Shown one piece after another: positions 4,888 through 10,175 of a stretch of 11,087 bases of DNA. The stretch is from Christensenella sp. UBA7868. Lineage in GTDB: Bacteria > Bacillota > Clostridia > Christensenellales > UBA1242. The stretch covers positions 1-11,087 of the forward strand of contig DLSG01000079.1 of the NCBI GenBank assembly GCA_002501285.1, given 5' to 3'. How positions within the stretch are numbered: position 1 is the stretch's first letter; each line of letters opens with the position of its first letter. The position numbers and the translations under genes are program-made. The notes under the pieces were generated by a model that saw only the letters and a program-made list of their open reading frames with translations, did no database searches and had not been told where the DNA came from.

Positions 4888-5001
4888 ATAATTAAAGACG
4901 CCTTTTATTTAACGTCTTTAATATAAAAGGGAACTACTCCAATATTAGAAGATTTGGCACACTTCGTAAAGTTTAAACTGCTTAAATCGTTCGTTCCCTT
5001 T
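4888..5001 (-). ncRNA. Structured leader RNA upstream of the CAU tRNA
   Basis: Transcription from the promoter at 5008-5036 should start near 5001. The predicted RNA begins with AAAGGGAAC, which pairs perfectly with GTTCCCTTT (4926-4934), closing a 76-base element. Inside are possible hairpins TTTAA/TTAAA, ACTT-TACG-AAGT and CCAA/TTGG, a cloverleaf-like four-way shape without tRNA signature loops. A second, perfect 10-bp hairpin (4913-4922 with 4891-4900, 12-base loop) ends 3 bases before the tRNA. No ORF or ribosome site is seen. It could be a processed small RNA, a regulatory leader or a maturation signal. No known RNA family is recognised. Confidence 0.55.
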
Positions 5002-5006
5002 GATTA

Positions 5007-5049
5007 TATTATATCAAACAAGAATGCTTTTGTCAAGTGTTTTTAGAAA
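5007..5049 (-). repeat. 43-bp promoter repeat, copy 1
   Basis: Identical over 43 bases to 5377-5419. The unit spans an A-rich upstream stretch (TTTCTAAAAACAC on the minus strand), the -35, the spacer and the -10. The copies diverge right after the -10. Confidence 0.95.
5008..5036 (-). promoter_or_regulatory. Consensus promoter for the RNA leader/tRNA/HNH operon
   Basis: Minus-strand TTGACA (5031-5036), 17-base spacer, TATAAT (5008-5013): a perfect match. It is part of a 43-base repeat shared with the promoter at 5378-5406. Confidence 0.9.
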
Positions 5050-5054
5050 TATTT

Positions 5055-5357
5055 TTAGTCATTTTTATGCGCTTTCAATTTAATTTCAAGATTTATTGGT
5101 TTAACAACCATGTCCTCGGAATAAAAATCTTTAATAAGAACGCAGTCTCCGTCTTTTTCATAATAGCAAAAGTGTGCATCTGGATATTCTGTTTTTATAA
5201 ATTCTATCATTAAATTTGCTCCTTTTTTTGTCCGATACCAGCGCTTGTTCTCTTGGTCGGCCAAAAACGGAGGGGTGTCTTTTAAAACAATTCTAAAATC
5301 TGGTGTAATATTAACTATATAATCTTGAATAAAAATTCCAAAAAGCTGTTCCGTCAT
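5055..5357 (-). CDS. Hypothetical protein with its own promoter
   Basis: The start is ATG at 5357 (MTEQLFGIF). An upstream in-frame ATG at 5375 lies before the predicted transcription start (about 5371), so it cannot be used. GGAG lies 9 bases before the chosen ATG, giving a very short leader. The 100-residue protein has a beta-like N-terminal half (DYIVNITPDFRIVLKDTPPF), an aromatic and basic middle (KRWYRTKKGANLMIEFIK) and a Lys-rich end. No signal or membrane helix is seen. It is a single-gene unit: the next promoter begins within a few bases of its stop. No family is recognised. Confidence 0.8.
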   Translation of the reverse strand: MTEQLFGIFIQDYIVNITPDFRIVLKDTPPFLADQENKRWYRTKKGANLMIEFIKTEYPDAHFCYYEKDGDCVLIKDFYSEDMVVKPINLEIKLKAHKND

Positions 5358-5376
5358 AAGTATCTTACTCCACATT

Positions 5377-5419
5377 TATTATATCAAACAAGAATGCTTT
5401 TGTCAAGTGTTTTTAGAAA
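5377..5419 (-). repeat. 43-bp promoter repeat, copy 2
   Basis: Perfect copy of 5007-5049, offset by 370 bases and in the same orientation. The interval between the copies holds exactly one gene (5055-5357), so recombination between the copies would delete that gene and leave one promoter. Confidence 0.95.
5378..5406 (-). promoter_or_regulatory. Consensus promoter for the gene at 5357-5055
   Basis: Minus-strand TTGACA (5401-5406), 17-base spacer, TATAAT (5378-5383). The predicted start near 5371 fixes the gene start at 5357. Confidence 0.9.
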
Positions 5420-5424
5420 ATTTT

Positions 5425-5742
5425 TTAGATACAGCCACCACAACAACCATGAGGCACGTTGTCATTGAATACTCTGTTAATTTCGTCTGTATACTTACGG
5501 AACTGTTCAGGCAAATCTAAAGAATCAATCCGCCAACAACCAGGTGTTACATTTCCATTCCAATCTTCATCAAACGTAACACTTCCACCAGAATGCCAAA
5601 ACATCGGAAAATCACATTTTGTCTTGGTAAAAAGACCAGTATAACCAAAGCTATAATCTGTTCCATCAATATTTAGTACAAGCGTACCAGAACAGAGATT
5701 AGGCCATTTACCATCGTATGAAACAAATTTTACATGATTCAC
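5425..5742 (-). CDS. Conserved phage-type hypothetical protein with C-terminal CCGGC
   Basis: A 105-residue protein starting at GTG 5742, with GAAGAGG about 8 bases upstream, inside the end of the preceding gene. The sequence VKFVSYDGKWPNLCSGTLVL.., F..MFWHSGGSVTFDEDW and FNDNVPHGCCGGCI matches a pattern I recall from phage and prophage proteins of gut Clostridia with unknown function. The conserved Cys at the end (CCGGC) and one or two internal Cys could bind metal. It is largely beta-strand in appearance and has no signal. It is the last gene of the operon that starts at 7121. Confidence 0.82.
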   Translation of the reverse strand: MNHVKFVSYDGKWPNLCSGTLVLNIDGTDYSFGYTGLFTKTKCDFPMFWHSGGSVTFDEDWNGNVTPGCWRIDSLDLPEQFRKYTDEINRVFNDNVPHGCCGGCI

Positions 5743-5744
5743 AA

Positions 5745-5992
5745 TTATACCTCTTCAAGACTAACATCTAAAACAAGTTTTTTAACTTCTGCGTAATTTA
5801 AAATAGTCTTCTCGTCAGAACAGTTGTCTTTGTAATATCGAAGAATATGTTCTGCACCTTTTTACCACGAAAGACGACAAGGTCGCCTAAATTCATTATA
5901 GAGGGCTCCTCAAAGAAAAGCTCAAAATTATTCCCAGTATCAATACCCATAATTCGATTTTTTACGGCAACGCAATAAAATTCCTGCTTCAT
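5745..5992 (-). CDS. Hypothetical protein with an apparent -1 frameshift
   Basis: The frame from ATG 5992 (MKQEFYCVAVKNRIMG...) stays open to 5798, but good coding sequence switches to the -1 frame at the A5 run on the minus strand (T5 at 5859-5863). The second part reads GAEHILRYYKDNCSD... and ends ...VSLEEV with TAA at 5745-5747, 2 bases before the next gene's GTG, matching the tight packing elsewhere. One extra A would give a single 82-residue protein. The site (T AAA AAG in the zero frame) resembles but does not fully match a slippery heptamer. Options are a sequencing error, a real indel making a pseudogene, or recoding. The N-terminal half is beta-rich and the C-terminal half helical. 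Confidence 0.72.
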
Positions 5993-6024
5993 ATAATTTA
6001 AATCCTTTTAATCAGAAATATTTT

Positions 6025-6864
6025 TTAAAGTCCAGTCTGAACGCTTTTGAAATTGATATTGCCAACACCTTCTACATAGGTGTAACGGTCATTATCGGTT
6101 ACAACGGTGGGCATTTTTACAATACCATCAAAATTTCTAATAATGGTTCGCGTCCAATTGCCCTTTTTTGCAAAATCAGGACAAGCCTTTAGTACTTCAT
6201 CTAGATAATAGCAACCCACATAACCAGCATCGGCACAGAATTTGCCTAACACTTCGTCGGTATCAGTATTATAGACAGTACAAGACCAGTCGCCATAAAT
6301 TGTGTTGCGTCCAAGATTGTCTGTAAACATATCTTTGTGTTCCCAATATTCAAAATAACAGGGGTCAGTAATTACAATATCGCCCTTAAAATGAACGCCA
6401 TGAGACATTTTTTCTTCAAATTCCTTCTCCTCGCGTTCATCTCTGTCTTTTACATACTTCTTTGCATAATCCAGAATGTCGTCTTTGGGTTCAAAAACAA
6501 ACTTTAACTTCTCGGAATATCTAGAATCAAATCCAGAATCAAATTTAGACAACACAGCTTCAAAATCGTGTTTATTTTCTACGATGTCCCAATTTTCAAT
6601 CCACATTCCTTCTTCTTCCTCCAACTCTGCAATTTTCGGAGGAAATTTAGAAAAGTATTCCCAACCAATAACAACAGGGAAAGAAATGGAATCTCTGCCA
6701 ATTTTGTTGTCTTTAGAATCAAACAAATAACAGTCGTTATAGTTTTCACCGAATCTATTAAAAGTGTATCTGGTGCATTTTTCTACTGATTCTGCCGCAT
6801 CTGTATACAGACGATTCGGTTTATCTCTGTAAAACGGCGAATATTCGTAGAATAAAAACAACAT
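6025..6864 (-). CDS. Two-part hypothetical protein with ITDPCY / FCADAG domain
   Basis: The preferred start is ATG 6864, with AAGGTGA 5 bases upstream; GTG 6873, overlapping the previous stop, is the alternative. The product of 279 residues is the longest in the window. The N-terminal part (about 1-120) is aromatic and acidic; a highly charged helix follows (about 130-155, KKYVKDRDEREEKEFEEK). The C-terminal domain (about 160-279) carries GDIVITDPCY, YGDWSCTVYNTDTDEVLGKFCADAG, TIIRNFDGIV and GVGNINFKSVQTG. That motif series is one I recall from standalone phage and bacterial proteins of unknown function, so this is probably a fusion. Asp, Cys and His placement hints at metal or nucleotide binding, but no enzyme class can be named. 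Confidence 0.82.
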   Translation of the reverse strand: MLFLFYEYSPFYRDKPNRLYTDAAESVEKCTRYTFNRFGENYNDCYLFDSKDNKIGRDSISFPVVIGWEYFSKFPPKIAELEEEEGMWIENWDIVENKHDFEAVLSKFDSGFDSRYSEKLKFVFEPKDDILDYAKKYVKDRDEREEKEFEEKMSHGVHFKGDIVITDPCYFEYWEHKDMFTDNLGRNTIYGDWSCTVYNTDTDEVLGKFCADAGYVGCYYLDEVLKACPDFAKKGNWTRTIIRNFDGIVKMPTVVTDNDRYTYVEGVGNINFKSVQTGL

Positions 6865-6869
6865 TTTAT

Positions 6870-7121
6870 TCACCTTCTTTCACAGTAGGAAGTGGCAGTA
6901 ATTGTTACATTTATAAGAGTAACACAAATGTCATCAAAGAAGTTTTTCGTAGGGCCACCATCAACGCGCATACAATGCCAATAGGTTTCATTCTTTGTGT
7001 CTTTGTCCCAATACAAAAGTTGGTAAAAGTGCTCTTCGTATTTGAAAAATGAACCTTCGTCAAGGCTGCTAATAGTTATACCAGGGTTATATTTAGGAAG
7101 TTTGTCTTCAAAACTAATCAT
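6870..7121 (-). CDS. Small hypothetical protein, first gene after a strong promoter
   Basis: An 83-residue protein with AGAGG 8 bases before the ATG and a leader of about 13 bases from the predicted start. It contains FFKYEEHFYQLLYWDKDTKNETYWHCMRV, a beta-meander-like middle rich in aromatics, and a Thr-rich beta tail. The layout of short strands with 'Y.llyWd......YWhc.rv' looks like a small beta domain, but I do not recognise a family. Its TGA overlaps the possible GTG start of the next gene, so the two are translationally linked. Confidence 0.78.
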   Translation of the reverse strand: MISFEDKLPKYNPGITISSLDEGSFFKYEEHFYQLLYWDKDTKNETYWHCMRVDGGPTKNFFDDICVTLINVTITATSYCERR

Positions 7122-7140
7122 GTCTTTAACCTCTATATAG

Positions 7141-7169
7141 ATTATACCAAATTTCGTTTAGATTGTCAA
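7141..7169 (-). promoter_or_regulatory. Consensus promoter for the 7121-5425 operon
   Basis: Minus-strand TTGACA (7164-7169), 17-base spacer, TATAAT (7141-7146): a perfect match. The A-rich stretch upstream (TTTCTAAAAAACCAC) resembles that of the 43-bp promoter repeats. It sits 22 bases beyond the preceding stop. Confidence 0.9.
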
Positions 7170-7191
7170 GTGGTTTTTTAGAAATTTTTTA

Positions 7192-7617
7192 TTATCTTTC
7201 TAACATATAATCAGGATTCCAATTATTAACAACAGGAATTAAAGATGAATCATTACTCATAAATCTAAAATAAAATTCTGTAGTAAGTGTTGTGTCGAAT
7301 TTGGTATCAGACACAACACTATCATAACCCTTAATGTAATAACGCGGAATATCAAGTATAGCATTTGGATTGTTTTTTATACATTCTTTTTGATGCTCCG
7401 TCATTTCATACGGAATTAGCTTTCTTTTGCCATATTTCTTTAAAAGATTGTCAAGTGCGTAAGAATAATTAAAAAATACGTTGCTATCATAAATATAATG
7501 AAGTACAGCCCTTTTATGTCGCAACTGCGCGTCCTTAACACTCATACCAGAAGCGACCATTTCAGAAACTTTTGGAATCTTTACTTCTTCGCCTGTTTCT
7601 CTGTTGATGATTTTCAT
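7192..7617 (-). CDS. Hypothetical basic protein
   Basis: A 141-residue protein with AAAGGGG about 8 bases before the ATG. It starts with a short beta hairpin (IINRETGEEVKIPKVSEM), then a helix (VKDAQLRHKRAVLHYIY), a YALDNLLKKYGKRKLIPYEMTEHQKECI segment and a Thr/Asp-rich C-terminal part (SDTKFDTTLTTEFYFRFMSND). No signal, membrane helix or catalytic motif is evident. It is last in the four-gene operon running from 8483 and is followed by the next operon's promoter. I do not recognise a family. Confidence 0.78.
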   Translation of the reverse strand: MKIINRETGEEVKIPKVSEMVASGMSVKDAQLRHKRAVLHYIYDSNVFFNYSYALDNLLKKYGKRKLIPYEMTEHQKECIKNNPNAILDIPRYYIKGYDSVVSDTKFDTTLTTEFYFRFMSNDSSLIPVVNNWNPDYMLER

Positions 7618-7620
7618 AAA

Positions 7621-7761
7621 TCAATCCCCTTTAGATTTATAAATTTTAACTTTATATCCCTTATTACGCATAATATCTGCAAAACGAATTGCCAAATCTC
7701 TATGCGTAAAACTTCTAATATATGTTTTTTGAAGTGAATTAGTATAATATACAATATACAT
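7621..7761 (-). CDS. 46-residue small protein
   Basis: A short gene with a strong AAGGAG site 8 bases before its ATG, located within the end of the upstream gene. The product begins MYIVYYTNSLQKTYIRS, has a central helix (HRDLAIRFADIMRNKGY) and ends KVKIYKSKGD: a strand-helix-strand layout, basic overall. It fills the gap between two genes exactly (5 bases after one stop, 3 bases before the next ATG), which supports it as real. The same small strand-helix-strand style is seen in the 51-residue product at 8643. Function unknown. Confidence 0.75.
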   Translation of the reverse strand: MYIVYYTNSLQKTYIRSFTHRDLAIRFADIMRNKGYKVKIYKSKGD

Positions 7762-7766
7762 AAAAA

Positions 7767-8147
7767 CTACTCCTTAAACTTATATTCTTTTCCTTTAGAA
7801 TAGTTTTTATATCTATTAAGCGTTTCAGAGGCAATATCTGTCTTAAAACAATATGTGTTTGCCTTATTAGATTTAGACGGAATATCAATAAAACTATTGA
7901 TTCTATCTACAATTCTATCAATTTCTGCAATTTGCAACTTAGCTTTGCGTCTCTGTCTGCGGACGGAAGTCAACTTTTGGGTAACTTTGGTAATTTCAAC
8001 AGCATTAATACCGCCGTTTTCAAGGATATGAAGCAAATCCTGCGTCTCTTCATCACAAAGAGAAATTGTCTCCCAAAGGTCTTTGCGTAATTTAATAAGT
8101 GCGTTAAGCTCTTTTTTGATATTATTTTTCGCCTGTTTAACAGTCAC
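7767..8147 (-). CDS. Helical coiled-coil protein
   Basis: A 126-residue protein starting at GTG 8147, with AGGGGG about 8 bases upstream. About residues 1-90 are helical with coiled-coil character (IKKELNALIKLRKDLWETI, then LTSVRRQRRKAKLQIAEIDRIVDRI), and the tail is basic. It opens MTVKQAK, like two other genes in the window, though the remainder does not resemble them. It is strongly basic overall, so nucleic-acid contact is possible. Second gene of the operon from the divergent promoter. No known family. Confidence 0.8.
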   Translation of the reverse strand: MTVKQAKNNIKKELNALIKLRKDLWETISLCDEETQDLLHILENGGINAVEITKVTQKLTSVRRQRRKAKLQIAEIDRIVDRINSFIDIPSKSNKANTYCFKTDIASETLNRYKNYSKGKEYKFKE

Positions 8148-8159
8148 AACGTAGCCCCC

Positions 8160-8483
8160 TTATCTAAAAATTGTCTGTTTGTGTTTGTCTGGACATTCGC
8201 ACGGTGTATAACCACCGAGTTTACATTCCCTTAGATGCTGTTTCATGGCGTGTTCAAGGTCAATGGCTCGATACACAAAATATTTTATTTCGCCATTCTT
8301 ATCTTTAAAATAAAGATGGTAGGCGCTAAAATGATTTCCACGAACACCCGATTTTTTCATGCGCCCTTCGGGAATAACCACCTTAATAGTCTTTGTGTGT
8401 TCATCGTAACTACCTTTAATAGTGGTGCAATCAGAATAGTGCTTTTTGTACTGGCTGTATGCCATAGTTAAAATAGAATCCAT
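8160..8483 (-). CDS. Hypothetical protein with Cys-rich C terminus
   Basis: First gene of the minus arm, with GGAGG 9 bases before the ATG. The 107-residue protein has an N-terminal helix (SILTMAYSQYKKHYSD), a beta section (TIKVVIPEGRMKKSGVRG..HFSAYHLYFKDKNGEIKYFVYRA), a helix (LEHAMKQHLREC) and an ending C-x(8)-C-x-C with His nearby (ECKLGGYTPCECPDKHK), which could hold a metal. It is basic. As the leading gene next to the divergent control region it may be highly expressed. Family not recognised. Confidence 0.78.
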   Translation of the reverse strand: MDSILTMAYSQYKKHYSDCTTIKGSYDEHTKTIKVVIPEGRMKKSGVRGNHFSAYHLYFKDKNGEIKYFVYRAIDLEHAMKQHLRECKLGGYTPCECPDKHKQTIFR

Positions 8484-8515
8484 TGTTTAAGCCTCCGTGT
8501 TTATTTGTTGATTAA

Positions 8516-8544
8516 AGTATAGCAAATCTAAAACAAAATGTCAA
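8516..8544 (-). promoter_or_regulatory. Minus-strand half of the divergent promoter pair
   Basis: Minus-strand TTGACA (8539-8544), 17-base spacer, TATACT (8516-8521), one base off consensus. Spacer end TTTTAGATTTG is shared with the promoter at 2972-3000. It drives the 8483-7192 genes. Confidence 0.85.
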
Positions 8545-8577
8545 TACCCAAAATAGAAAAAATTTTAAAAATGGGGC

Positions 8578-8606
8578 TTGACAACAGCAACATTATAATA
8601 TATAAT
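8578..8606 (+). promoter_or_regulatory. Plus-strand half of the divergent promoter pair
   Basis: TTGACA (8578-8583), 17-base spacer, TATAAT (8601-8606): a perfect match. A second TATAAT overlaps the spacer but is too close to the -35. The two -35 boxes of the pair are 33 bases apart, so an A-rich stretch serves both. Confidence 0.92.
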
Positions 8607-8624
8607 GATACCAGAACGAAATTC

Positions 8625-8648
8625 AAACGGAGGTAATCTAGAATGAAA
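8625..8648 (+). repeat. 24-base ribosome-site repeat, copy 2
   Basis: Identical to the minus-strand sequence at 2140-2163. It contains GGAGGT, the spacing and ATGAAA. The copies stop matching one base before and one base after this block. Confidence 0.9.
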
Positions 8649-8798
8649 ATTCAAGTAATGACAATTTACGACATTGGCTGGCACACTATCGGACAAGCAG
8701 ACACTTTTGAAGAGGCGATTAAAATCAAAGAAAATTACGCGGCGCGTCTTAAAATGTTTGGTGACGGCCAGGCTATCTATCAGTATGTGGAGGATTAA
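8643..8798 (+). CDS. 51-residue small protein, first gene of the plus arm
   Basis: The ATG at 8643 follows GGAGGT and lies about 30 bases after the predicted transcription start. The product reads MKIQVMTIYDIGWHTIGQAD, then a helix (TFEEAIKIKENYAARLKMFG) and a final strand (QAIYQYVED): a beta-alpha-beta miniature domain with an acidic end. Best promoter plus best ribosome site in the window suggest high early expression. A longer ORF in another frame (8674 onward) is a shadow of this gene. Function unknown. Confidence 0.82.
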   Translation: MKIQVMTIYDIGWHTIGQADTFEEAIKIKENYAARLKMFGDGQAIYQYVED

Positions 8799-8802
8799 AA
8801 TT

Positions 8803-9018
8803 ATGGAAAAGAAATATATTGTTTCTAAGGATAAGAAAACTGGGCTGTACTATGCACACCACAAAAATTTCCCGAATATGCCCGTCTGTGGCTCTATCAG
8901 CGAAAAGCGTTCTGACGCAAACGAATATGCTAAAATGTATAATTGGCTACCGAATAAGGTTGAGCAGATTGAAGAAGCCCGTAAAATAGCTTGGAAAAAA
9001 GAAATGGGCTTACTATGA
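8803..9018 (+). CDS. 71-residue basic small protein
   Basis: The start is ATG 8803 with GGAGG 9 bases upstream, inside the end of the previous gene; a frame extending further upstream overlaps that gene and is rejected. The product starts MEKKYIVSKDKKTGLYYAHH, then FPNMPVCGSIS and a C-terminal helix rich in Lys, Arg and Glu (KVEQIEEARKIAWKKEMGLL). The N-terminal half looks like a small beta sheet. Its stop overlaps the next ATG by 4 bases (ATGA), so translation is coupled. No family is recognised. Confidence 0.8.
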   Translation: MEKKYIVSKDKKTGLYYAHHKNFPNMPVCGSISEKRSDANEYAKMYNWLPNKVEQIEEARKIAWKKEMGLL

Positions 9019-9419
9019 ATTTAGAAAACAATAGAAATTTTTTCGATATTCAAATTTATCCCATCATTTCTTTAGATGAAATCTTGCGTTCTGCTAAGAC
9101 ATGGCATTTAACAGAAGAACGCCAAGAAAGATTAGATTTTGCAATTTCTCTTTTAGATTCAAACGATTATGTAGAGCACACTTTTTTAATAGACAAAAAT
9201 CACAAAAATGGGTGTGAACTACACAACGTAACACATTCTGGTATTATTTTTATTTTGAACCAGTGGAAATACGAAAATAATCGTCCCTGCTTTATTACCG
9301 TGTTCATAGCAAGACCGAACCAAATTGCTAGATTATATTGGCATTTTGGTTTTGCTATAGACGATTATACACTACAAAAATGTCTAATGTATGAAAAATT
9401 GGGATATAATCATAAATAA
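9015..9419 (+). CDS. Hypothetical protein with an ARPxQIxRLY motif, possibly nuclease-like
   Basis: ATG 9015 overlaps the previous stop (ATGA); an in-frame TTG at 8991 is less likely. The 134-residue protein has an N-terminal helical region (DEILRSAKTWHLTEERQERLDFAISLL) and a C-terminal beta region carrying H70, T73, H74, then GIIFIL, T95 and ARPNQIARLY (99-108). The run His-Val-Thr-x-x-Gly-Ile-Ile..., Ile-Thr-x-x-Ile-Ala-Arg-Pro-x-Gln-Ile recalls small phage proteins and superficially the barnase/EndoU/colicin E5-D/RelE (BECR) RNase layout of His, Thr and Arg on sheet edges. That is a weak resemblance, not a family call. Confidence 0.78.
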   Translation: MNLENNRNFFDIQIYPIISLDEILRSAKTWHLTEERQERLDFAISLLDSNDYVEHTFLIDKNHKNGCELHNVTHSGIIFILNQWKYENNRPCFITVFIARPNQIARLYWHFGFAIDDYTLQKCLMYEKLGYNHK

Positions 9420-9422
9420 TAG

Positions 9423-9451
9423 TTGACAAAACTATCTAATTGTGTTATAAT
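9423..9451 (+). promoter_or_regulatory. Consensus promoter for the second plus-strand operon
   Basis: TTGACA (9423-9428), 17-base spacer, TATAAT (9446-9451): a perfect match, 4 bases after the preceding stop. Transcription should start near 9458, which excludes the upstream ATG-like starts of the next ORF. Confidence 0.92.
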
Positions 9452-9475
9452 CTAAACAAAGAAAGGGGAATATGT

Positions 9476-9763
9476 ATGACAAATAGAGCAAAAAAGAATC
9501 TTATGTCTTTATCCAAAGAACAGCTTATCCAAATTATTTCAGACCTTTATCACACAAATAATCTTATTTCAGAAGTTTGTGTTTGTGCAAGTAAGAGCGA
9601 AATTAGTACGGAATGTGCCGTAGAAAGAATTCGTGATTATCTTTGGGAAACCACTATTTATGATTTTAACAGTGTAAATCTGTTCCTGCAAGCAAACTTG
9701 CAGATGGGCAAAATCACACCCGAACAATACCGCATGAAAGTTTTAACTGATTTCACAAAATAA
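9476..9763 (+). CDS. Small helical protein
   Basis: ATG 9476 follows AAAGGGG with 7 bases between; an earlier in-frame start lies inside the promoter. The 95-residue product is largely helical: RAKKNLMSLSKEQLIQIISDLY, then a Cys-containing turn (SEVCVCASKSE), then AVERIRDYLW and VNLFLQANLQMGKITPEQYRMKVL. The last segment ('G.it.eqY...') is common in small phage proteins. No membrane helix or metal motif beyond the two Cys. First gene of a six-gene operon. Function unknown. Confidence 0.8.
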   Translation: MTNRAKKNLMSLSKEQLIQIISDLYHTNNLISEVCVCASKSEISTECAVERIRDYLWETTIYDFNSVNLFLQANLQMGKITPEQYRMKVLTDFTK

Positions 9764-9776
9764 AGGATGGTATAAT

Positions 9777-9971
9777 ATGTTAGAAACACTTGGCATGTTT
9801 TTCGATGTTGTTTTTCTTACTATGGTATTTGTAGCAATCATGTGTGGGATTATGTATATAATCGATACCAAAATCAAGAATGATATTTGCAAAAATATTG
9901 TGTTAGGACTTTTTATTTTCTTTGTTTGTTGGACTTTTGTATTTATTGCGTTTATGTCAAAGGGAGTCTAA
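9777..9971 (+). CDS. Small two-helix membrane protein
   Basis: A 64-residue protein with AAAGGATGG upstream of the ATG. It has two membrane helices (about 7-29 and 40-60), separated by a short charged loop (DTKIKNDICKN), with a tiny C-terminal SKGV. The loop carries the net positive charge and is probably cytoplasmic. The size and topology resemble holins or small phage superinfection/host-envelope proteins, but no homology is recognised. First of four consecutive membrane-protein genes. Confidence 0.75.
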   Translation: MLETLGMFFDVVFLTMVFVAIMCGIMYIIDTKIKNDICKNIVLGLFIFFVCWTFVFIAFMSKGV

Positions 9972-9973
9972 TA

Positions 9974-10153
9974 ATGTTTACTAAGATTCTAAAAGTTATT
10001 TCTATCGCATTGCTTGTTGTTATTTTATGTTTCTTTTTAGTTGCATACACTTTGTTTGCTATTGGTAATATTACTGGTTTTATTGGTGCTTTGACCGCTA
10101 TTGTGCCAGAAATTATTATTGCCGCACTTGCTATCTATTTTTTGAAAAAATAA
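9974..10153 (+). CDS. Small two-helix membrane protein
   Basis: ATG 9974 comes 2 bases after the previous stop, with AAGGGAG upstream; a longer frame overlapping the previous gene is a shadow extension. The 59-residue product has two membrane helices (about 5-30 and 34-57) joined by a very short GNITG turn, and ends in KK: a tight hairpin with basic ends facing the cytoplasm. Very similar in size to its neighbour but not in sequence. Function unknown. Confidence 0.75.
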   Translation: MFTKILKVISIALLVVILCFFLVAYTLFAIGNITGFIGALTAIVPEIIIAALAIYFLKK

Positions 10154-10175
10154 AACAAAGGAATGGTATAACTAA

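Noticed and set aside
5358..5375. Upstream ATG at 5375 for the gene at 5055-5357
   Set aside because: It lies before the predicted transcription start, which is fixed by the TATAAT at 5378-5383.
5005..5419. CRISPR-like direct repeat
   Set aside because: Only two copies 370 bases apart with a gene between; the repeat is a promoter.
6476..6789. Plus-strand ORFs of 73-84 codons
   Set aside because: They lie entirely antisense inside the 279-residue gene and show shadow-type composition.
8674..8802. N-terminal extension (about 43 codons) of the gene at 8803-9018
   Set aside because: It overlaps the well-supported 51-residue gene in another frame and has a random-looking sequence; ATG 8803 has a strong ribosome site.
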